Below are positions 6,954-8,914 of a stretch of 8,914 bases of DNA, piece by piece (the stretch's first letter is position 1; the number at the start of each line of letters is the position of its first letter). The translations under genes were made by a program, and so were the position numbers. The stretch spans positions 1 to 8,914 of the forward strand of contig JANMQR010000223.1 of the NCBI GenBank assembly GCA_031370625.1, in the 5' to 3' direction. Source of the stretch: UKL13-2 sp031370625. Lineage in GTDB: Bacteria > Pseudomonadota > Gammaproteobacteria > Burkholderiales > Usitatibacteraceae. Under the pieces are notes generated by a model. That model did not search any database and had not been told where the DNA came from. It saw only the letters and a list, made by a program, of their open reading frames with translations.

Positions 6954-7121
6954 CTAGCAGCCTGTCGGACGTAAAGAATCGATGCGAAAAATGAGCTGGG
7001 CGAGGGCAGATTTCCCCGCTTTTCAAGCCAATGGTTGTTCCCTTGGCGTAGAAAAGCGGGGAAATATGCACCGTCCAGATCATTTTGCAGCCGATTTCCT
7101 TTAAGTCCGACAGGCTGCTAG
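6954..7121. mobile_element. 168-bp MITE-like foldback element with 17-bp terminal inverted repeats
   Basis: The ends CTAGCAGCCTGTCGGAC (6954-6970) and GTCCGACAGGCTGCTAG (7105-7121) are perfect 17-bp inverted repeats. The element is symmetric throughout about a centre at 7037-7038. An inner perfect 15-bp pair ATTTCCCCGCTTTTC (7010-7024) / GAAAAGCGGGGAAAT (7051-7065) shares this centre, GCCAA / TTGGC (7027-7031, 7043-7047) extends the stem toward an 11-nt loop, and 6971-7009 is an imperfect match to the complement of 7066-7104. The terminal CTAG on each side is self-complementary and may be a 4-bp target duplication instead of part of the element. It encodes no protein and so would need a transposase in trans. 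The end sequence looks familiar from dispersed proteobacterial elements, but I cannot assign the parent IS family. Confidence 0.7.
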
Positions 7122-7129
7122 GTGCATGC

Positions 7130-7157
7130 TTGCGGCAATCAAGCAGAAAAATATTAT
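7130..7157 (+). promoter_or_regulatory. Candidate sigma-70-type promoter for the DUF58 gene
   Basis: TTGCGG (7130-7135) and TATTAT (7152-7157) are separated by 16 nt. The -10 matches 5 of 6 and the -35 matches 3 of 6 consensus bases. It starts 9 nt beyond the foldback element and 64 nt before the DUF58 start codon. It would allow independent expression after separation from the MoxR-family gene. The support is pattern-based only. Confidence 0.35.
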
Positions 7158-7220
7158 GCGAAAGTAAGATAATAAAAATCTTCCACGCAGCAAACTTTTT
7201 CCCCGCACCAAAGGTTCGCG

Positions 7221-8224
7221 ATGTCAGCCACAAAATCTGAATCACTGCCAAACGCATTCGCCAACTTCCGATTCGCATTACGCCAACGCATTGCCGATTG
7301 GATTTTTCGCGCAAAATTTCCCGAAGCCGCGCCAGTTACGCTGATACAGCGACGCATTTTTATCCTGCCTTCACGCACCGGTTATTTTTTCGCGTTTGTG
7401 TTGTTGTTATTGTTGTTAACCTCAATCAACTACACCCTCTCGCTCGGATTTTTACTCACGTTTTTATTGGGCGGCATGGTCAGCATTTCGATGCTGCATA
7501 CCTTCCGCAATCTGGCGCGATTATCGATCAGCCCCGGCATGGTCGAGCCAGTATTCGCAGGTAAGACCGCACAATTCGCGCTGGTGCTGGCGAACCCCTC
7601 CATGCCGCGTTTCGCTGTCGGCGTGAAGCGCGCAAAAGTCCGCATCACCGATCCACAATTCGGCGACGTACCGCACGATGCATCAACCACGATTTACATT
7701 CCCATGGCCGCCGAAAAACGTGGCCGCATGGCGGTTGGGCGCCTCGAAATATTCACCGAATATCCCGTGGGACTATTCCACGCATGGTCATACGTTGATT
7801 TCGGCAGCACCTGTTTGGTCTATCCACAGCCCGACCCCGGCGCAGGCGCTCTACCGATTGATGCGCGATCAAAAAGTAAGGCAATATCCCGATCAAGGGC
7901 GACGACGATTTTCAATCGCTGCGCACCTACAAACCCGGTGACACGCCCAGACAAATCGCTTGGAAAGCCCTCGCGCGAGGACAAGGTTTGCTGGTGAAGG
8001 AATTCGGCTCAATGGCAGGCTCAGACCTGTGGCTTGATTACGATGCGCTGGTCGGTATCGATATCGAACAACGCCTCTCACGCATTACATGGTGGGTGCT
8101 CGAAGCCGAGCGCGCACAATTGCCGTATGGGTTAAAGCTGCCCGGGAAATCAATTGCACCTGCAAGCGGGAAGCAGCATCGTGATGCTTGCCTTGAGGCG
8201 TTGGCGTTGTTTGGCACCGCGTAG
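7221..8224 (+). pseudogene. DUF58 domain protein, interrupted by a one-base frameshift
   Basis: A DUF58 membrane protein, the usual partner of MoxR ATPases. The frame starting at ATG 7221 (ribosome site AAAGG 7 nt upstream) gives the N-terminal part: basic residues, LPSRTGYFFAF near 49-59, two adjacent membrane helices (about 55-68 and 72-92), then a beta-rich region up to EKRGRMAVGRLEIFTEYPVGLFHAW and CLVYPQPDPGAGALP. After about 7889 the homology leaves this frame, which runs on to a stop at 7997 with unrelated residues. It resumes in the frame one base back: GDDDFQSLRTYKPGDTPRQIAWK from 7898, then GQGLLVKEFGS, ending at TAG 8222-8224. GDDDF...YxPGD..R.IxWKAxAR is the DUF58 signature. Restoring one base gives 334 residues, a normal length, and both parts look well conserved. 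So this is either a very recent inactivation or a sequencing error. No DUF3488/transglutaminase gene follows. Confidence 0.85.
7880..7900 (+). other. Frameshift site within the DUF58 gene
   Basis: The first frame must switch to the second between 7880 and about 7900, because the second frame has a TAA stop at 7877-7879. One missing base explains it. The likeliest places are short homopolymers: CCC at 7888-7890 or GGG at 7897-7899. A fourth G would give SRSRGDDDF, and a fourth C would give ISPIKGDDDF. No slippery heptamer is seen in this interval, which argues against programmed frameshifting. Confidence 0.75.
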
Positions 8225-8459
8225 AAATTATTTATAAACTCTAATATCTGTGGGCATCTTGACACAGAAATGCCTGAAACAGCACGTCAATATTAGTGTT
8301 TTAGCCTCATTAAGACATGGATTTCTAGGCGTTAATTCGCCAGTAAGTACAAACAAAATATGATGATGAAAGACACCATTTATACAATTTATCTTTGCGC
8401 ATGACGCCGTTTATGCAAAGTTTTTTTGAGCTGGTCATTCGCGTCAAACCTTATTGAAT
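8225..8459. other. AT-rich intergenic spacer after the DUF58 gene
   Basis: 235 nt without a credible gene, clearly richer in A and T than the flanking genes. It marks the change from the MoxR/DUF58 locus to the unrelated gene at the right edge. Apart from the candidate terminator near its end, nothing with clear function is visible. No tRNA gene or att-like duplication could be found by eye. Confidence 0.5.
8393..8427 (+). terminator. Candidate rho-independent terminator
   Basis: CTTTGC (8393-8398) and GCAAAG (8415-8420) form a 6-bp stem with a 16-nt loop, followed immediately by seven T (8421-8427). The T-run and orientation fit a plus-strand terminator for the DUF58 transcript. The stem is short and not GC-rich and the loop is large, so strength would be modest. 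It ends only 32 nt before the next apparent start codon. Confidence 0.5.
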
Positions 8460-8914
8460 ATGTCTATCCCAACACGCTCGGAACAGGAGGTTTTCGAAGA
8501 TTTGGCAGTGCTAAGCAGGTCGCCCGGCTATGCTCATGTGATCGCCTATTTTTGCTATCGCGACAACTTCGTACGTTTCAAAAAGGAGATGACCTCGAAG
8601 GACACAGAAAACTTGTTTTCGCCAGAGCGGCTTCTTCGAACCGAGATTTCCACCCTAATGGGACTGATGATTAAGCGAGACGTCGATTTCTCGCTTCCTG
8701 ACCCTGCGATCTTTCAAGAGAGCATCGCCAAGACTGAGACACTTTTCGCAGAAATCCACGAATGCATGACGGCGGTGTGGGCTAAGGACTTCGACACTAC
8801 TAAGATGGGCGATCCGGCATTCAAGCCCATGTCCAGCGGCGAGTTCCTACGAGAGCCGATGTTCTATGGTGGCGAATCCGCGTACGCCTTCCAATACGTA
8901 GATTTCGCGGTTCG
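8460..8914 (+). CDS. Uncharacterised protein, N-terminal fragment running off the window
   Basis: An open frame from ATG 8460 with no stop through the last base: 151 complete codons plus two bases, so the gene continues beyond the edge. It begins MSIPTRSEQEVFEDLAVL, followed by GYAHVIAYFCYRDNFVRF near 24-41, a helical region with LLRTEISTLMGLMIKRDVDFSLPDP, and later EFLREPMFYGGESAYAFQYVDF close to the edge. It looks soluble, mostly alpha-helical and acidic, with no signal peptide or membrane segment. I cannot assign a domain. Lysine codons are 7 AAG and 1 AAA, unlike the AAA-rich DUF4124-like gene, which hints at a different origin. There is no clear ribosome site before ATG 8460; a strong AGGAGG at 8485-8490 lies inside, 11 nt before an in-frame TTG at 8502, leaving the start uncertain. 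An in-frame TGA at 8427-8429 limits any upstream extension. Confidence 0.7.
   Translation, partial: MSIPTRSEQEVFEDLAVLSRSPGYAHVIAYFCYRDNFVRFKKEMTSKDTENLFSPERLLRTEISTLMGLMIKRDVDFSLPDPAIFQESIAKTETLFAEIHECMTAVWAKDFDTTKMGDPAFKPMSSGEFLREPMFYGGESAYAFQYVDFAV

Larger units (their letters stand above)
6781..7220. other. Non-coding 440-nt stretch holding two palindromic repeat elements
   Basis: No credible gene is present on either strand; short frames here read through the palindromes. From left to right: about 50 nt of unremarkable DNA after the DUF4124-like gene, a 107-bp split palindrome (6832-6938), a 15-nt gap with a T-run, a 168-bp symmetric foldback element (6954-7121), then a 99-nt leader with a promoter-like pair and the ribosome site AAAGG (7210-7214) of the DUF58 gene. 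Confidence 0.8.

Noticed and set aside
6946..7314. Minus-strand 122-residue open frame across the foldback element
   Set aside because: It reads through both arms of a perfect palindrome and into the antisense of the DUF58 gene, with no family resemblance.
7871..7879. A5 run in the DUF58 gene as a programmed frameshift slippage site
   Set aside because: The frame needed downstream contains TAA at 7877-7879, so slipping at the A-run would terminate at once. The shift must occur after that stop.
8259..8264. Perfect TTGACA -35 hexamer after the DUF58 gene
   Set aside because: No -10-like hexamer lies 16-18 nt downstream (8281-8288 is GC-containing); the nearest AT-rich hexamer is about 24 nt away.
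1..8914. CRISPR array, tRNA, rRNA, or integrase/transposase genes
   Set aside because: No regularly spaced repeats, tRNA-like cloverleaf ends or recombinase motifs were found on either strand by eye.

Overview
The window reads as chromosomal DNA of a Gram-negative proteobacterium, most likely a betaproteobacterium. This is inferred from the gene families (LplT-like lysophospholipid carrier, membrane-anchored TAXI protein, exported ATP-dependent DNA ligase of the Lig E type, MoxR/DUF58 pair), moderate GC content, and two dispersed palindromic repeats of a kind common in that group. The genus cannot be read from the sequence.

Layout. Positions 135-4953 form a minus-strand block, transcribed right to left: a histone-deacetylase-like amidohydrolase (4953-4024), a signal-peptide-bearing DNA ligase overlapping it by 4 nt (4027-3158), an LplT-like MFS transporter (2968-1685), and an orphan TAXI-type solute-binding protein with two membrane segments and a coiled-coil-like tail (1460-135). 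A 278-nt divergent intergenic region with an 8-bp inverted repeat separates this block from plus-strand genes: a MoxR-family AAA+ ATPase (5232-6221), a small secreted DUF4124-like protein (6298-6780), a 440-nt non-coding stretch with two large palindromes, and a DUF58 gene (7221-8224) broken by a single-base frameshift near 7880-7900. After a candidate terminator, an unrecognised open frame begins near 8460 and runs off the right edge.

How the genes relate. MoxR ATPases and DUF58 proteins normally sit side by side and act together as a chaperone-like pair at the membrane, often followed by a DUF3488/transglutaminase gene. Here the pair is split by about 1 kb (a foreign-looking small gene plus two palindromic elements), the DUF58 frame is disrupted, and no transglutaminase gene follows within the window. 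This looks like a locus that has been interrupted and may be decaying, although the frameshift could be a sequencing error. The minus-strand genes look like ordinary stand-alone housekeeping or accessory functions, apart from the tightly overlapping deacetylase-ligase pair. No complete novel system is visible. The best candidates for something undescribed are the truncated gene at the right edge and the 168-bp fully symmetric foldback element.
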